Shown in pieces: positions 1 to 7,145 of a DNA stretch of 20,500 bases (positions are counted from its first letter, which is position 1; every line of letters starts with the position of its first letter). The position numbers and the translations under genes are program-made. Source of the DNA: an uncultured Clostridia bacterium (GTDB lineage Bacteria; Bacillota; Clostridia; Lachnospirales; Anaerotignaceae). The stretch is taken from positions 1 to 20,500 of the forward strand of contig CATZIM010000006.1 in NCBI GenBank assembly GCA_958420075.1, read 5' to 3'. The notes beneath the pieces were generated by a model. It was not told the origin of the DNA. It did not search any database and saw only the letters and a program-made list of their open reading frames with translations.

Positions 1-66
1 CTGTTGGTCTTTGCTCTTTCCATGACGATTTTGACGGAAAAAGGCAGACGTTGCACTGCGGAATAA
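1..66 (+). CDS. possible 3' end of a plus-strand gene (partial, unknown)
   Basis: Reading from base 1 in frame 1, 21 codons run open to a TAA at 64-66. The peptide starts hydrophobic (LLVFALSMTIL) and ends basic (TEKGRRCTAE). No function can be assigned from so short a tail. The reason to list it is context: a terminator-like repeat copy starts about 20 bases after the stop, and gpsA converges from the other side. In this window the other repeat copies also sit right after gene ends. A 21-codon open frame can occur by chance, so this is a weak call that needs the sequence to the left. Confidence 0.3.
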   Translation: MLVFALSMTILTEKGRRCTAE

Positions 67-83
67 AGCAAAAAATCTACATC

Positions 84-143
84 AAAAAAGCCAGAACCCT
101 TACTATGGATTCTGGCTTTCTTTATTTTCTTATGAAGATGCCC
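84..143 (-). repeat. truncated copy (copy 1) of composite hairpin repeat; likely bidirectional terminator
   Basis: A 13-bp stem with one mismatch pairs 87-99 (AAAGCCAGAACCC) with 107-119 (GGATTCTGGCTTT). T-rich stretches follow on both strands, as in an intrinsic terminator. It is followed by TTTTCTTATGAAGATGCCC at 125-143, which is identical over 19 bases to 16990-17008 and closely matches the reverse complements of 7164-7183 and 17746-17765. The second arm and the closing stem found in copies 2 and 3 are not visible here, so this copy is half-length. It lies between the gpsA 3' end and the possible gene end at 66. Confidence 0.75.
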
Positions 144-168
144 GAAAAAGGACATTTTTGTATGTAAT

Positions 169-1158
169 TTATTCGGACTTGCCTTCTCTTGTCATCAATT
201 CCAGTACGGCCGTCTGGGTATCTTTCCCATGGAACAGCACGTCATTGATAGCCTGTGTGATGGGCAGGTCCACATGGTATTTTTCTGCCAGATGACAAGC
301 CGCCTGTACGGTGTTGACACCTTCTACAACCATTTTGACTTCTGCCAGTGTTTCTTCCAGACTCTTGCCCTGTCCCAGCAGGATGCCTGCCCGGCGGTTA
401 CGGGAGTGCATACTGGTACAAGTAACAATCAGGTCACCGATGCCGGAAAGACCAGCGAATGTTTCCGCTTTGCCGCCCATGGCAATGCCCAGACGCTTCA
501 TTTCCGCGATACCTCTTGTCATCAGAGCCGCTTTGCTGTTATCCCCAAAGCCCAGACCGTCATTCATACCTGCTGCCAGTGCCATAACGTTTTTCAGAGC
601 TGCGCCCATTTCTACGCCAATGACATCTGTGCTGGTGTAAATGCGGAATTTGGGATTCATGAATTCTTTCTGCACCATTTTTGCCACTTCTTCATTTTCA
701 GAAGCAATGAGGCATGTGGTGGGGATTTCTCTTGCCACTTCTTCCGCATGGCTGGGGCCGGACAGCACGCATACTTCGCACTGGGGCACACATTCCTGGA
801 TGACCTGAGAAAGACGCAGCAGACTGCCGTCCTCCAGACCTTTTGCCACATTGACGATGACAGTGCCGGGTTTGAAATAAGGCGCAAAATCTGTCATGGT
901 CTGGCGCACCGCACGGGAAGGCACCGCAGAAATGACGATTTCCGCACCCTCCAGCGCCGCTTCACGGTCTGTGGTAGCTGTCAGTGTTTCCGGCAATGTA
1001 ACGCCGGGAAGATATTTTTCGTTGGTGTGTTTGCTATTGATTTCGTCTACAGCCGCCTGACTTCTTGCCCAAATCTTCACCTGATGGTCATACTTGGTCA
1101 GAATGATGGCGAGGGCTGTGCCCCAGCTGCCGGAACCGATTACCGCTACATTTTTCAT
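169..1158 (-). CDS. gpsA: NAD(P)+-dependent glycerol-3-phosphate dehydrogenase
   Basis: GpsA reduces dihydroxyacetone phosphate to sn-glycerol-3-phosphate in the cytosol, providing the backbone for phospholipids. The 329 residues match the family's usual length. The N-terminal Rossmann motif GSGSWGTALA is at residues 8-17, NVAKGLE with a conserved lysine at K106, the catalytic lysine in GAALKN at K189, and the substrate-binding stretch SGIGDLIVTC followed by NRRAG at about 238-257. The ATG is preceded by GGGGAG at good spacing. It is the last gene of the der-plsY-gpsA operon, 16 bases after plsY. Its product is used by PlsY, encoded just upstream, so the pair catalyses consecutive steps of phosphatidic acid synthesis. 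In many endospore formers spoIVA follows gpsA; here a repeat-type terminator follows instead. Confidence 0.97.
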   Translation of the reverse strand: MKNVAVIGSGSWGTALAIILTKYDHQVKIWARSQAAVDEINSKHTNEKYLPGVTLPETLTATTDREAALEGAEIVISAVPSRAVRQTMTDFAPYFKPGTVIVNVAKGLEDGSLLRLSQVIQECVPQCEVCVLSGPSHAEEVAREIPTTCLIASENEEVAKMVQKEFMNPKFRIYTSTDVIGVEMGAALKNVMALAAGMNDGLGFGDNSKAALMTRGIAEMKRLGIAMGGKAETFAGLSGIGDLIVTCTSMHSRNRRAGILLGQGKSLEETLAEVKMVVEGVNTVQAACHLAEKYHVDLPITQAINDVLFHGKDTQTAVLELMTREGKSE

Positions 1159-1174
1159 AACAAACTCCCCTTCC

Positions 1175-1786
1175 TCAGACTTTCTTTGTCAAAGTAAACT
1201 TGTTTTCATTGCCTGCACGCAGTCTTCCGATATTTGCCCGATGTTTCCACAGTGCCAGAATGGTCAGCGCTGTCAGCACCAGCGCTCCTTCCAGTGGAAG
1301 CTGGAAGAAAAAGGCACAGATGGGAATGGCAATGGAAAAAAGCATGGAGCCCAGAGAAATATAACCGGACAATGCCACTGCCACAATACCGATGATAAAG
1401 GAAATGAGCATCAGCGGCATGGATTCTGTAAAACCAATGCACAGCACCAGGCCAATGGTGGCAGCAATGCCTTTACCGCCTTTGAAATGCAGGTAAAAAG
1501 GAAAATCATGTCCTAAGATGGTACCGGCGCAGGCATAAATCCCTGCCAGAATCCCCATATCCGGGAACAGCCATCTGGCAATGATGAAACTTACGACCCC
1601 TTTTAAAATATCCCCGATGAATGTAACCGCTCCTGCTTTAAAACCCAGCACACGCAGGGCATTGGTGGTACCCAGATTGCCGCTGCCTTTTTTGCTCAGG
1701 TCTGTTTTGCAGAGCTTGCCCATGATGAACGCCGTCTGGATACAGCCGATGCAGTACCCGATGGCAATACAAATCAGTCGAAACAT
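1175..1786 (-). CDS. plsY: acyl-phosphate:glycerol-3-phosphate acyltransferase
   Basis: PlsY is an integral membrane enzyme that transfers an acyl chain from acyl-phosphate (made by PlsX) to position 1 of glycerol-3-phosphate, giving lysophosphatidic acid. At 203 residues it has family length. The three diagnostic loops are visible: the serine/glycine loop KKGSGNLGTTNALR at 32-45, GHDFPFYLHFKGGKG at about 92-106, and a glycine-rich region in the C-terminal third. Hydrophobic segments at about 2-23, 51-70, 78-92 and 108-160 fit the multi-pass topology. The ATG starts one base after the der stop codon, indicating translational coupling, and gpsA follows 16 bases downstream. Confidence 0.96.
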   Translation of the reverse strand: MFRLICIAIGYCIGCIQTAFIMGKLCKTDLSKKGSGNLGTTNALRVLGFKAGAVTFIGDILKGVVSFIIARWLFPDMGILAGIYACAGTILGHDFPFYLHFKGGKGIAATIGLVLCIGFTESMPLMLISFIIGIVAVALSGYISLGSMLFSIAIPICAFFFQLPLEGALVLTALTILALWKHRANIGRLRAGNENKFTLTKKV

Positions 1787-1787
1787 A

Positions 1788-3113
1788 TCAATCCTTATCC
1801 CCTTTTTCTCTTACGATAAAATGAATGGGTGTGCCCACAAAACCGAAGGCTTCCCGCAGCTGGTTTTCAATATATCTGCGGTAAGAGAAGTGGAACAGTT
1901 CCCGTTCGTTGACGAAAATGACAAAGGTAGGGGGTTTTACGGATACCTGTGTCATGTAGTACAGACGCAGCTGGCGGCCTTTGTCCGCAGGGGGCTGCTG
2001 CATGGCTGTTGCTTCAATCAAAACTTCGTTCAGAACACCGGTGCTGATACGCAGGGCGTGGTTTTCGTTTACGGTCTTAATCAGTTCCAGCAGACGATTT
2101 ACACGCTGACCTGTGTGCGCAGAAATGAACACTCTGGGTGCGTAAGGCATGTATGCCAGCTCATTGCCGATGTCCTTCAGATATTTATTCATGGTCTTAT
2201 CATCTTTTTCGATGGAATCCCATTTGTTTACAGCAACAATAGCCGCTTTCCCTCTTTCGTGGGCAATACCGGCAATCTTTGTATCCTGATCGGTGATGCC
2301 TTCGTTGGCGTCAATAACCAAAATGGCAACGTCACAGCGTTCTACGGCAGCAACGGCGCGGATGATGCTGAAACGTTCGATTTCTTCTTTGATCTTGCTT
2401 TTCCGGCGCATACCTGCTGTGTCGATGAACACATATTTCTGACCATCCACTTCAATGGGAGAGTCGATGGCGTCACGGGTGGTACCAGGAATGTTGCTGA
2501 CGATAAGTCTGTCCTCTCCCAGAATCTTATTGATCAGGGAGGACTTACCTACGTTAGGTTTGCCGATGATGGCAACTTTGATTGCGTCATCTTCTTCCTG
2601 TGCGTCGCTGTCTTCAGGGAAGTGTGCCACTACCTGATCCAGCATATCACCCAGACCCAGTGCCTGACCTGCGGAAATGGGCATGGGATCGCCGATAGCA
2701 AGTTCATAAAATTCGTAAATATCCATGGTGTCACGCTTTACGCTGTCTACTTTGTTGACAGCCAGCACAACGGGTTTTTTGGTGCGGCGCAGTTTGTTTG
2801 CAACCTGACGGTCGTCGTCGGTAACGCCTGCTTTTACGTCTGTGACAAACAGAATAACGTCAGCAGTTTCAATGGCGATTTCCGCCTGCTGCAAAATCTG
2901 TTTCTGGATGATTTCTTCAGAACCGATTTCCATACCGCCGGTGTCGATGAGTGTAAATTTGTGATTCAGCCATTCTACGTCTGCGTAGATTCTGTCACGC
3001 GTTACGCCGGGGGTATCCTGTACGATGGAAATGCGTTCGCCCGCCAGCCTGTTGAAAAGGGTGGACTTGCCCACGTTGGGACGTCCCACCACTGCTACGA
3101 TGGGTTTGCTCAT
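1788..3113 (-). CDS. der: ribosome-assembly double GTPase Der (EngA)
   Basis: Der is an essential GTPase with two tandem G domains and a C-terminal KH-like domain, acting in 50S subunit maturation. In the 441-residue product, domain 1 shows P-loop GRPNVGKST (10-18), DTGG (57-60) and NKVD (120-123). Domain 2 shows GKPNVGKSS (184-192), DTAG (231-234) and NKWD (296-299). The C-terminal [13 protein letters not shown] fits the KH domain. An in-frame ATG exists 24 codons further upstream (3185), but the peptide it adds is unlike the family. The ATG at 3113 has a GGAGG box 8 bases away and begins [10 protein letters not shown] as expected. Der leads the operon with plsY and gpsA; a promoter lies at 3195-3224. 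Confidence 0.97.
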   Translation of the reverse strand: MSKPIVAVVGRPNVGKSTLFNRLAGERISIVQDTPGVTRDRIYADVEWLNHKFTLIDTGGMEIGSEEIIQKQILQQAEIAIETADVILFVTDVKAGVTDDDRQVANKLRRTKKPVVLAVNKVDSVKRDTMDIYEFYELAIGDPMPISAGQALGLGDMLDQVVAHFPEDSDAQEEDDAIKVAIIGKPNVGKSSLINKILGEDRLIVSNIPGTTRDAIDSPIEVDGQKYVFIDTAGMRRKSKIKEEIERFSIIRAVAAVERCDVAILVIDANEGITDQDTKIAGIAHERGKAAIVAVNKWDSIEKDDKTMNKYLKDIGNELAYMPYAPRVFISAHTGQRVNRLLELIKTVNENHALRISTGVLNEVLIEATAMQQPPADKGRQLRLYYMTQVSVKPPTFVIFVNERELFHFSYRRYIENQLREAFGFVGTPIHFIVREKGDKD

Positions 3114-3161
3114 TTGTTTTCCTCCAACTCTATATTCATTGTTTTTCATTTTCATACAGAA

Positions 3162-3177
3162 GGGGGCATACGCCCCC
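3162..3177 (-). other. GC-rich hairpin in the der 5' leader
   Basis: GGGGGC (3162-3167) and GCCCCC (3172-3177) form a six-pair all-GC stem with a 4-base loop. It lies between the der promoter and ribosome binding site, about 50 bases upstream of the start. No T-run follows in the direction of transcription, so it is not a simple terminator. It may stabilise the mRNA 5' end or be a remnant of a leader structure. Confidence 0.45.
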
Positions 3178-3194
3178 ACTTTCACATTCTATGT

Positions 3195-3224
3195 ATTATA
3201 GCATAAAAAAGGCGGTACATACAA
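3195..3224 (-). promoter_or_regulatory. sigma-A-type promoter for der-plsY-gpsA
   Basis: On the minus strand, -35 TTGTAT (3219-3224) and a consensus -10 TATAAT (3195-3200) are separated by 18 bases. This predicts a leader of about 75 bases that contains the GC hairpin at 3162-3177. No other gene lies between this promoter and the upstream terminator at 3335-3360. Confidence 0.7.
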
Positions 3225-3334
3225 TACTTTCCCACATTTCCGGGCTTTTTCACAAAATTTTTACGCAAAAAAGCCCCCTTGTCCACGCTGGAACAACAAA
3301 AACCGCCTCAAATACCCTTAATAAAAAAGAAAAA

Positions 3335-3360
3335 GGCGTGAAACCTTCAAATTTCACGCC
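3335..3360 (-). terminator. intrinsic terminator of the rnhB-yraN / pgeF operon
   Basis: A perfect 9-bp stem, GGCGTGAAA (3335-3343) with TTTCACGCC (3352-3360), has an 8-base loop. On the minus strand it is followed by TTTTTCTTTTTT. It begins 11 bases after the pgeF stop codon. Confidence 0.9.
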
Positions 3361-3371
3361 CCTCTGTCTTT

Positions 3372-4178
3372 TTACAGCAGTGTCATGACACCAGCCATAA
3401 CGCCGCGATTTTCCCGCATTTTCCGATGGGAGTAGAACCGTTCTGTGTCACACATGGTGCAAAGACCGGAAATCTCAATGTTTTCCACGCCCATATCCGC
3501 CAGCAGTCTGCGGTTGGTTTCCCACAGGTCAATTTTGTATTTTCCTTCTTCTGTGGGGTCGTCAAAAATGATGTCATCTGCAAAGGCAATCTGTTTCCGG
3601 AACAGATTCACCACAGGATCATCCACCTGGAAACAGCATTTCCCGATAGAAGGGCCAATGGCTGCCACAATATCCTTGGGGTTTGTGCCATAAGCTGCCA
3701 TCATTTCCTGTACGATTTTTTCCGCCATACGGTCGGCAGTGCCTTTCCAGCCGCAGTGTGCCAGACCAATGGCTTTGTTTTTGGTATCCAGCAGGAAAAC
3801 GGGTACGCAGTCTGCCCCGAAGATCACCAGATTGATGCCTTTTTCATTTGTCATCAAGCCGTCGATGTCGTGATAGGTTCTGTCTTTTGTAACGCCGCAG
3901 CCTTTGTCTTTGGCTGTCACTTTCAGCACATTTGTGGTATGGGTCTGCTGGGTTGCCACAAAGGCGTTTTCATCCAGCTCCAGCGCTCTTGCCAAAATGC
4001 GGTAATTTTCCGCCACAGGGGCTCTGTCCTCCCCTCTGGAAAAGCCCATGTTCATGGTGCCGTAATAGCCTGTGCTGACACCGCCGTGACGGGTGGTGAA
4101 AGCGTGTTTCACCATGCCTGTCTGGGTCAGATTATCGAATGTGATCAGTTCCAGATCACCCTTTTTTACAATCTGCAA
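3372..4178 (-). CDS. pgeF: YfiH/PgeF-family laccase-domain protein (multicopper-like purine nucleoside phosphorylase)
   Basis: YfiH/PgeF/FAMIN-type proteins are cytosolic zinc enzymes. Members have been shown to act on purine nucleosides (phosphorolysis and adenosine deamination), and the E. coli homologue has been linked to peptidoglycan editing. The 268-residue product shows the three metal ligands in context: TQQTH (H80), GADCVPV (C124) and LAHCGWKGT (H141). The C-terminal CTMCDTERFYSHR is also family-typical. The open frame extends to an ATG at 4265 inside the upstream gene, but the best start is TTG at 4178: a GGAGG box lies 7 bases before it and the protein then begins MQIVKKG. The start lies 13 bases after the rnhB-yraN stop, so the two are cotranscribed. 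The exact biological role here cannot be read from sequence. Confidence 0.9.
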   Translation of the reverse strand: MQIVKKGDLELITFDNLTQTGMVKHAFTTRHGGVSTGYYGTMNMGFSRGEDRAPVAENYRILARALELDENAFVATQQTHTTNVLKVTAKDKGCGVTKDRTYHDIDGLMTNEKGINLVIFGADCVPVFLLDTKNKAIGLAHCGWKGTADRMAEKIVQEMMAAYGTNPKDIVAAIGPSIGKCCFQVDDPVVNLFRKQIAFADDIIFDDPTEEGKYKIDLWETNRRLLADMGVENIEISGLCTMCDTERFYSHRKMRENRGVMAGVMTLL

Positions 4179-4191
4179 GTTCCTTCCTCCT

Positions 4192-5316
4192 TTATGCCTC
4201 AAAGGCGTTTTCGATATATCGGAAATATTTCTTTCCGTCTTCTTCCAAAATCTCTGCCACATCAAAACGGCAGTCCCTGTCTGTGTCCCCTGTTTCCGCC
4301 AGATACGCCAGAGCTGTTTCGATGATGTGCGCCTGCTTCCGGCGGTCTACGGCTTCCGCAGGAGTGCCGTAAGCGGTACTGGTTCTTGTTTTTACTTCTG
4401 TAAATACCAGTATACCATCTTTCTGGGCAATGATGTCAATTTCTCCGCTGGGTTTGCGGTAATTCTGAGCAAGAATTTCATAGCCCATTTTCTTCATTTC
4501 CCTTGCGGCAAGGAGTTCGCCCCGGTTGCCTGTTTCCTTAGGTGCGGCATCTTCTTTGAGAAAATTCTTCACGAATGTCCGGCGATGGATGGGGCAGATG
4601 CCATACTGGGCAATGCCTGCCAGATGTTTCTGGGAGCCGTAACCTTTATTGGAAGTAAAATCGTAATGGGGATAGATTTCCGCCATGGCTTCCATCATGG
4701 CATCTCTGGTGACCTTTGCCACAATGCTGGCGGCACCGATGGAAATGCTCTTAGCGTCCCCTTTGATGATGCCTTTCTGGGGTGTGGATACCTTGGGAAT
4801 GGTTACTGCGTCCGCAAGGATAAAGTCCGGCTGTACTTCCAATTTGGAAAGGGCTTCCCGCATGGCTTCATAAGTTGCCTGCAAAATATTGATTTCGTCA
4901 ATGCGTTCGTTGGAAACCACACCCACAGCCCAAGCCACTGCCTGTTCTTTGATGATTTCGCAAAGCTCCTCCCGTTTCTGGGCAGAGAGTTTTTTGGAGT
5001 CATTGACACCAGCAATCTTGCAGTTTTTGGGCAGAATCACCGCCGCTGCCACCACAGGGCCGGCAAGGGGGCCTCTGCCCACTTCGTCAATGCCTGCCAC
5101 CAGTTCAAAGCCATTGGCATAACATTCCCGCTCATAGGTCAGCAATGTTTCCAGCCGTTCCAACTCCGCCAAATATGCGTCGTATTTCTTCTGGAAACGG
5201 GTCACAAGGCTCTGGACGCCTTTGCGGCTGTCGGCGGCAAATTCCGGCAAAACTTCCGGCAGTTTTTCCACGGGACAGCTGCTTAATATTTCTTTGATTT
5301 CCCCAACGGACTGCAT
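4192..5316 (-). CDS. rnhB: fused ribonuclease HII / YraN (UPF0102) nuclease-fold protein
   Basis: One 374-residue reading frame carries two families. Residues about 71-255 are RNase HII, which nicks RNA-DNA hybrids and single ribonucleotides in DNA: GIDEVGRGPLAGP gives D77 and E78, ADA gives D169, and KGD gives D187. The latter falls before the GAASIVAKVTRD block, so the DEDD set is complete. Residues about 262-374 are a complete YraN/UPF0102 domain, a restriction-endonuclease-like fold of uncertain role. It shows GNRGELLAA, GYEILAQNYR, GEIDIIA (D294) and FTEVKTRT (E307, K309). Residues 1-70 are the helical N-terminal extension common in Firmicute RNase HII. No stop or frameshift interrupts the junction. 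The ATG has an AGGAGA box. rnhB and yraN are often neighbours in bacteria, but here they are a single gene. pgeF follows 13 bases downstream. Confidence 0.93.
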   Translation of the reverse strand: MQSVGEIKEILSSCPVEKLPEVLPEFAADSRKGVQSLVTRFQKKYDAYLAELERLETLLTYERECYANGFELVAGIDEVGRGPLAGPVVAAAVILPKNCKIAGVNDSKKLSAQKREELCEIIKEQAVAWAVGVVSNERIDEINILQATYEAMREALSKLEVQPDFILADAVTIPKVSTPQKGIIKGDAKSISIGAASIVAKVTRDAMMEAMAEIYPHYDFTSNKGYGSQKHLAGIAQYGICPIHRRTFVKNFLKEDAAPKETGNRGELLAAREMKKMGYEILAQNYRKPSGEIDIIAQKDGILVFTEVKTRTSTAYGTPAEAVDRRKQAHIIETALAYLAETGDTDRDCRFDVAEILEEDGKKYFRYIENAFEA

Positions 5317-5343
5317 GGTTCTTCTCTCCTTTTGAAAAAAAGC

Positions 5344-5366
5344 CCCCGACTGGAAACCAATCGGGG
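5344..5366 (-). terminator. intrinsic terminator after the stalk-domain gene
   Basis: On the minus strand, CCCCGATTGG pairs with CCAGTCGGGG (one G-U pair) around a TTT loop, followed by GCTTTTTTT. It lies 8 bases beyond the stalk-domain stop codon and upstream of the rnhB-yraN start. The downstream genes therefore need read-through or a promoter I did not find in the 58-base gap. Confidence 0.85.
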
Positions 5367-5374
5367 TCTTGTGT

Positions 5375-6103
5375 TTAATTAAAATTCATGATCATTTCGT
5401 TTGTAGTTACGTCATCCCAATCGTCATGGTTATATACACGGAATACTACACTAATATTATAGATCTTGTCAATACCAGCACGTTTCAAATCGCTGTCCTC
5501 AATGGTCAAACGGTCTGTTTCTTCTCTGTCACCCAAAACATTTGCATAGAGATAACCTTCCACTTCTTTGTTATTCACCTCTAAGCTGTCCAGCACGACA
5601 GTCTGTTCCAAGTCACTGTTATTGGTGAACTTGAAATCCACTTCAATACCGTCGATATATCCGGCGGATTCTCTAACACCGGTACACTGGATTTTCATAT
5701 TATTGACATTGGTGCTGGGTTTGCTGGCAAGTTCCCCCAGTCTGCTGTCATCGTCAGAAGCGGTTTCTTCCGGCTGTTCCGGTTCTTTTTGTTCTGTTTC
5801 TGTTTGCTCTGTTTCTTTTTGTTCTGTTTCCCCTAAAATAACGGTTTTGGAAGCAGCATCCCATGTAACGTTTTTCCCTACGGCTTCCCCAACGGCACGG
5901 ACAGGCAGATATGTAGTCCCTTCATAGATAAAAGGTTCTTTGTCTGTTTTCAGTTCTTTCCCGTCTACAACGATTTTAATGTTGTTAAACATAACAGGAA
6001 TGTCCATGTTTGCCACCTTAGCGTAAGCGGCAGGCGCTGCACCCATAACAAGAGCAGCCACCGTTGCCCCTAAACATACATCTTTGATTCTTTGGAATTT
6101 CAT
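5375..6103 (-). CDS. secreted stalk-domain (copper amine oxidase N-terminal-like) protein
   Basis: The 242-residue product has a signal peptide: basic start MKFQRIK, hydrophobic core at about 9-22, and a likely signal peptidase I site after AYA (residue 28). Residues about 35-92 form a copper amine oxidase N-terminal-like (stalk) domain with the typical IKIVVDGKEL, EGTTYLPVRAVGEAVG and VTWDAASKTVIL. These domains are common in Clostridia on cell-surface proteins and do not bind copper. A low-complexity linker of TEQ/KEPEQ repeats follows (93-119). An unrecognised C-terminal region of about 120 residues is predicted beta-rich (FKFTNNSDLEQTVVLDSLEVNN). The frame is open to an ATG at 6157, but the ATG at 6103 begins the signal peptide and has a GGGGG box. 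Role unknown, likely surface attachment or envelope stress; the XRE gene lies 112 bases upstream on the same strand. Confidence 0.85.
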   Translation of the reverse strand: MKFQRIKDVCLGATVAALVMGAAPAAYAKVANMDIPVMFNNIKIVVDGKELKTDKEPFIYEGTTYLPVRAVGEAVGKNVTWDAASKTVILGETEQKETEQTETEQKEPEQPEETASDDDSRLGELASKPSTNVNNMKIQCTGVRESAGYIDGIEVDFKFTNNSDLEQTVVLDSLEVNNKEVEGYLYANVLGDREETDRLTIEDSDLKRAGIDKIYNISVVFRVYNHDDWDDVTTNEMIMNFN

Positions 6104-6162
6104 GTCAAAAGCCCCCTTTTGATGGTTTTTATTTTTATGATATCTTAAAAATACCACAATTC

Positions 6163-6179
6163 TCCCCTATTTTAGGGGA
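6163..6179. other. perfect inverted repeat between XRE and stalk-domain genes
   Basis: TCCCCTA and TAGGGGA are separated by three bases. The arms are perfect over 7 bp. No T-run follows directly on the minus strand, so a terminator is unlikely. It sits about 60 bases upstream of the stalk-domain start, where an operator or promoter-proximal element would be expected. No convincing -35/-10 pair was found beside it. Confidence 0.4.
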
Positions 6180-6215
6180 AATTCCAAAATATTCCTGTGC
6201 TATTCTAAATAAAAC

Positions 6216-6467
6216 CTATTTGTCCTCCTCATCGGGAAAAAAGAAAGCAACCGGTACCCCCAATATCCCGGCGATTTTGATTAATTCATAATCCGCAATA
6301 AAACGCTCGCCTTTTTCCATGCGGCAAATGGAATAGCGGTCAATGGTGATGCCTTCCAACTGCAAAGCCCGGGACAATGCTGCCTGTGATACCTTCTTTT
6401 CCATACGAATTTTTCGGATTTGTTCCCCACAGATATTTTTCTTCCCGTCATATTCGTATATTTTCAT
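6216..6467 (-). CDS. small XRE-family helix-turn-helix transcriptional regulator
   Basis: The 83-residue product is essentially a single Cro/C1-type HTH domain. GEQIRKIRMEKKVSQAALSRAL (about 14-35) gives helices 1-2, and the following stretch with IDRYSICRMEKGER (42-55) gives the recognition helix and the classic ending. ELIKIAGILGVPVAFFF (61-77) closes the domain. No ligand or protease domain follows, so it probably acts as a simple DNA-binding repressor or activator. The ATG is preceded by GAGGGGG. It is divergent from the zinc-ribbon/OB gene, and the 107-base gap contains a perfect dyad over that gene's promoter, an obvious candidate target. Downstream on the same strand is the stalk-domain gene. 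Confidence 0.88.
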   Translation of the reverse strand: MKIYEYDGKKNICGEQIRKIRMEKKVSQAALSRALQLEGITIDRYSICRMEKGERFIADYELIKIAGILGVPVAFFFPDEEDK

Positions 6468-6492
6468 GGCGCACAGTCCCCCTCATTTTTTC

Positions 6493-6522
6493 TTGACATT
6501 ACCATGTGTTTTGTCTTATGAT
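6493..6522 (+). promoter_or_regulatory. promoter of the zinc-ribbon/OB-fold gene
   Basis: Consensus -35 TTGACA (6493-6498) and -10 TATGAT (6517-6522) are 18 bases apart. The start codon is about 50 bases further on and has an AGGAGAGG ribosome binding site at 6561-6568. Confidence 0.75.
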
Positions 6523-6541
6523 GTTGCTAAAGATGCAACAT
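6521..6541. promoter_or_regulatory. perfect 7-bp dyad over the promoter (putative operator)
   Basis: ATGTTGC-N7-GCAACAT forms a perfect palindrome that starts at the last bases of the -10 and covers the expected transcription start. Size (21 bp) and symmetry fit a dimeric HTH repressor site. The neighbouring XRE gene is the natural candidate. No T-run follows, so it is not a terminator. The assignment to XRE is inference. Confidence 0.6.
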
Positions 6542-6574
6542 TATGTATTTCATATCAAAAAGGAGAGGAAATCT

Positions 6575-7141
6575 ATGGAAACACCAAAAGCAAAGAAATG
6601 TAAATTCTGTCAGAGTGAAATTCCCCAAAAGGCGTCTGTATGCCCACAGTGCGGCAAAAAACAAGGCGGCAAGGCAAAATGGATCATTGCGGTCATTGTT
6701 GTCCTTCTGATTTTTTCCGCCCTTGTAGGCGGCGAGGAAAAACCGACATCTTCTGGAGAAAATCCCCCTGTTGCGGAAAACAGCACACCATCAGATACTG
6801 GCAAAACAGAAGAAACCGCACCTGTGGAAATCATGGAAGTTTCTCCTGCGGATCTGCTTTCCTCCTATGAAGCAAACGAAGTCAAAGGGGATGCCCTTTA
6901 TGAAGGAAAAACCATGCGGCTCAGCGGCACCGTCGGTTCCATCGGCAAAGATGTTATGGAAGAAGTTTACATCACCTTTGCCGGAGAAGAATTTGCCATC
7001 ACCTCTGTACAGTGTTATTTCTCTGATGAAGCTCAAATTGAAAAAGTCATGGAATTGCAGGAAGGGGATGCCATCACATTGGTTGGTGTCTGTGACGGCA
7101 AATTTGGCAATGTGCTCATCAAAGACTGTGTATTTGAATAA
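6575..7141 (+). CDS. membrane protein with zinc ribbon and OB-fold (tRNA_anti-like) domain
   Basis: The 188-residue product starts with a double-CXXC zinc ribbon (C9, C12, C23, C26 in CKFC...CPQCGKK). A single transmembrane helix follows at about 36-51 (WIIAVIVVLLIFSALV), then a Ser/Thr/Glu/Pro-rich linker to about residue 90. The C-terminal domain resembles the OB-fold tRNA_anti-like family seen in Firmicute membrane proteins: ALYEGKTMRLSGTVGSIG, EGDAITLVGVCDGKFGNVLIKDC. The ribbon should face the cytosol and the OB domain the outside. The frame is open to an ATG at 6506, but ATG 6575 directly follows AGGAGAGG and gives a proper ribbon start. Its gene stands alone, driven by a TTGACA promoter with an overlapping dyad, divergent from an XRE gene. 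Function unknown. Confidence 0.85.
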   Translation: METPKAKKCKFCQSEIPQKASVCPQCGKKQGGKAKWIIAVIVVLLIFSALVGGEEKPTSSGENPPVAENSTPSDTGKTEETAPVEIMEVSPADLLSSYEANEVKGDALYEGKTMRLSGTVGSIGKDVMEEVYITFAGEEFAITSVQCYFSDEAQIEKVMELQEGDAITLVGVCDGKFGNVLIKDCVFE

Positions 7142-7145
7142 TCAC

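Noticed and set aside
229..1197. 322-codon plus-strand open frame opposite gpsA
   Set aside because: Antisense shadow of gpsA: Cys/His/Phe-rich composition typical of the complementary frame, no ribosome binding site, and gpsA has full family motifs.
1581..3206. 541-codon plus-strand open frame opposite der
   Set aside because: Antisense shadow of der; no family motifs and it crosses the der-plsY junction and der promoter.
3162..3240. Riboswitch or T-box in the der leader
   Set aside because: The leader is about 80 bases with one short GC hairpin; no T-box (TGGNACC-like) motif, no terminator/antiterminator pair and no known riboswitch core seen.
3191..3388. 65-codon plus-strand open frame between der and pgeF
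   Set aside because: It runs through the der promoter, nested inverted repeats and the pgeF terminator and has no ribosome binding site.
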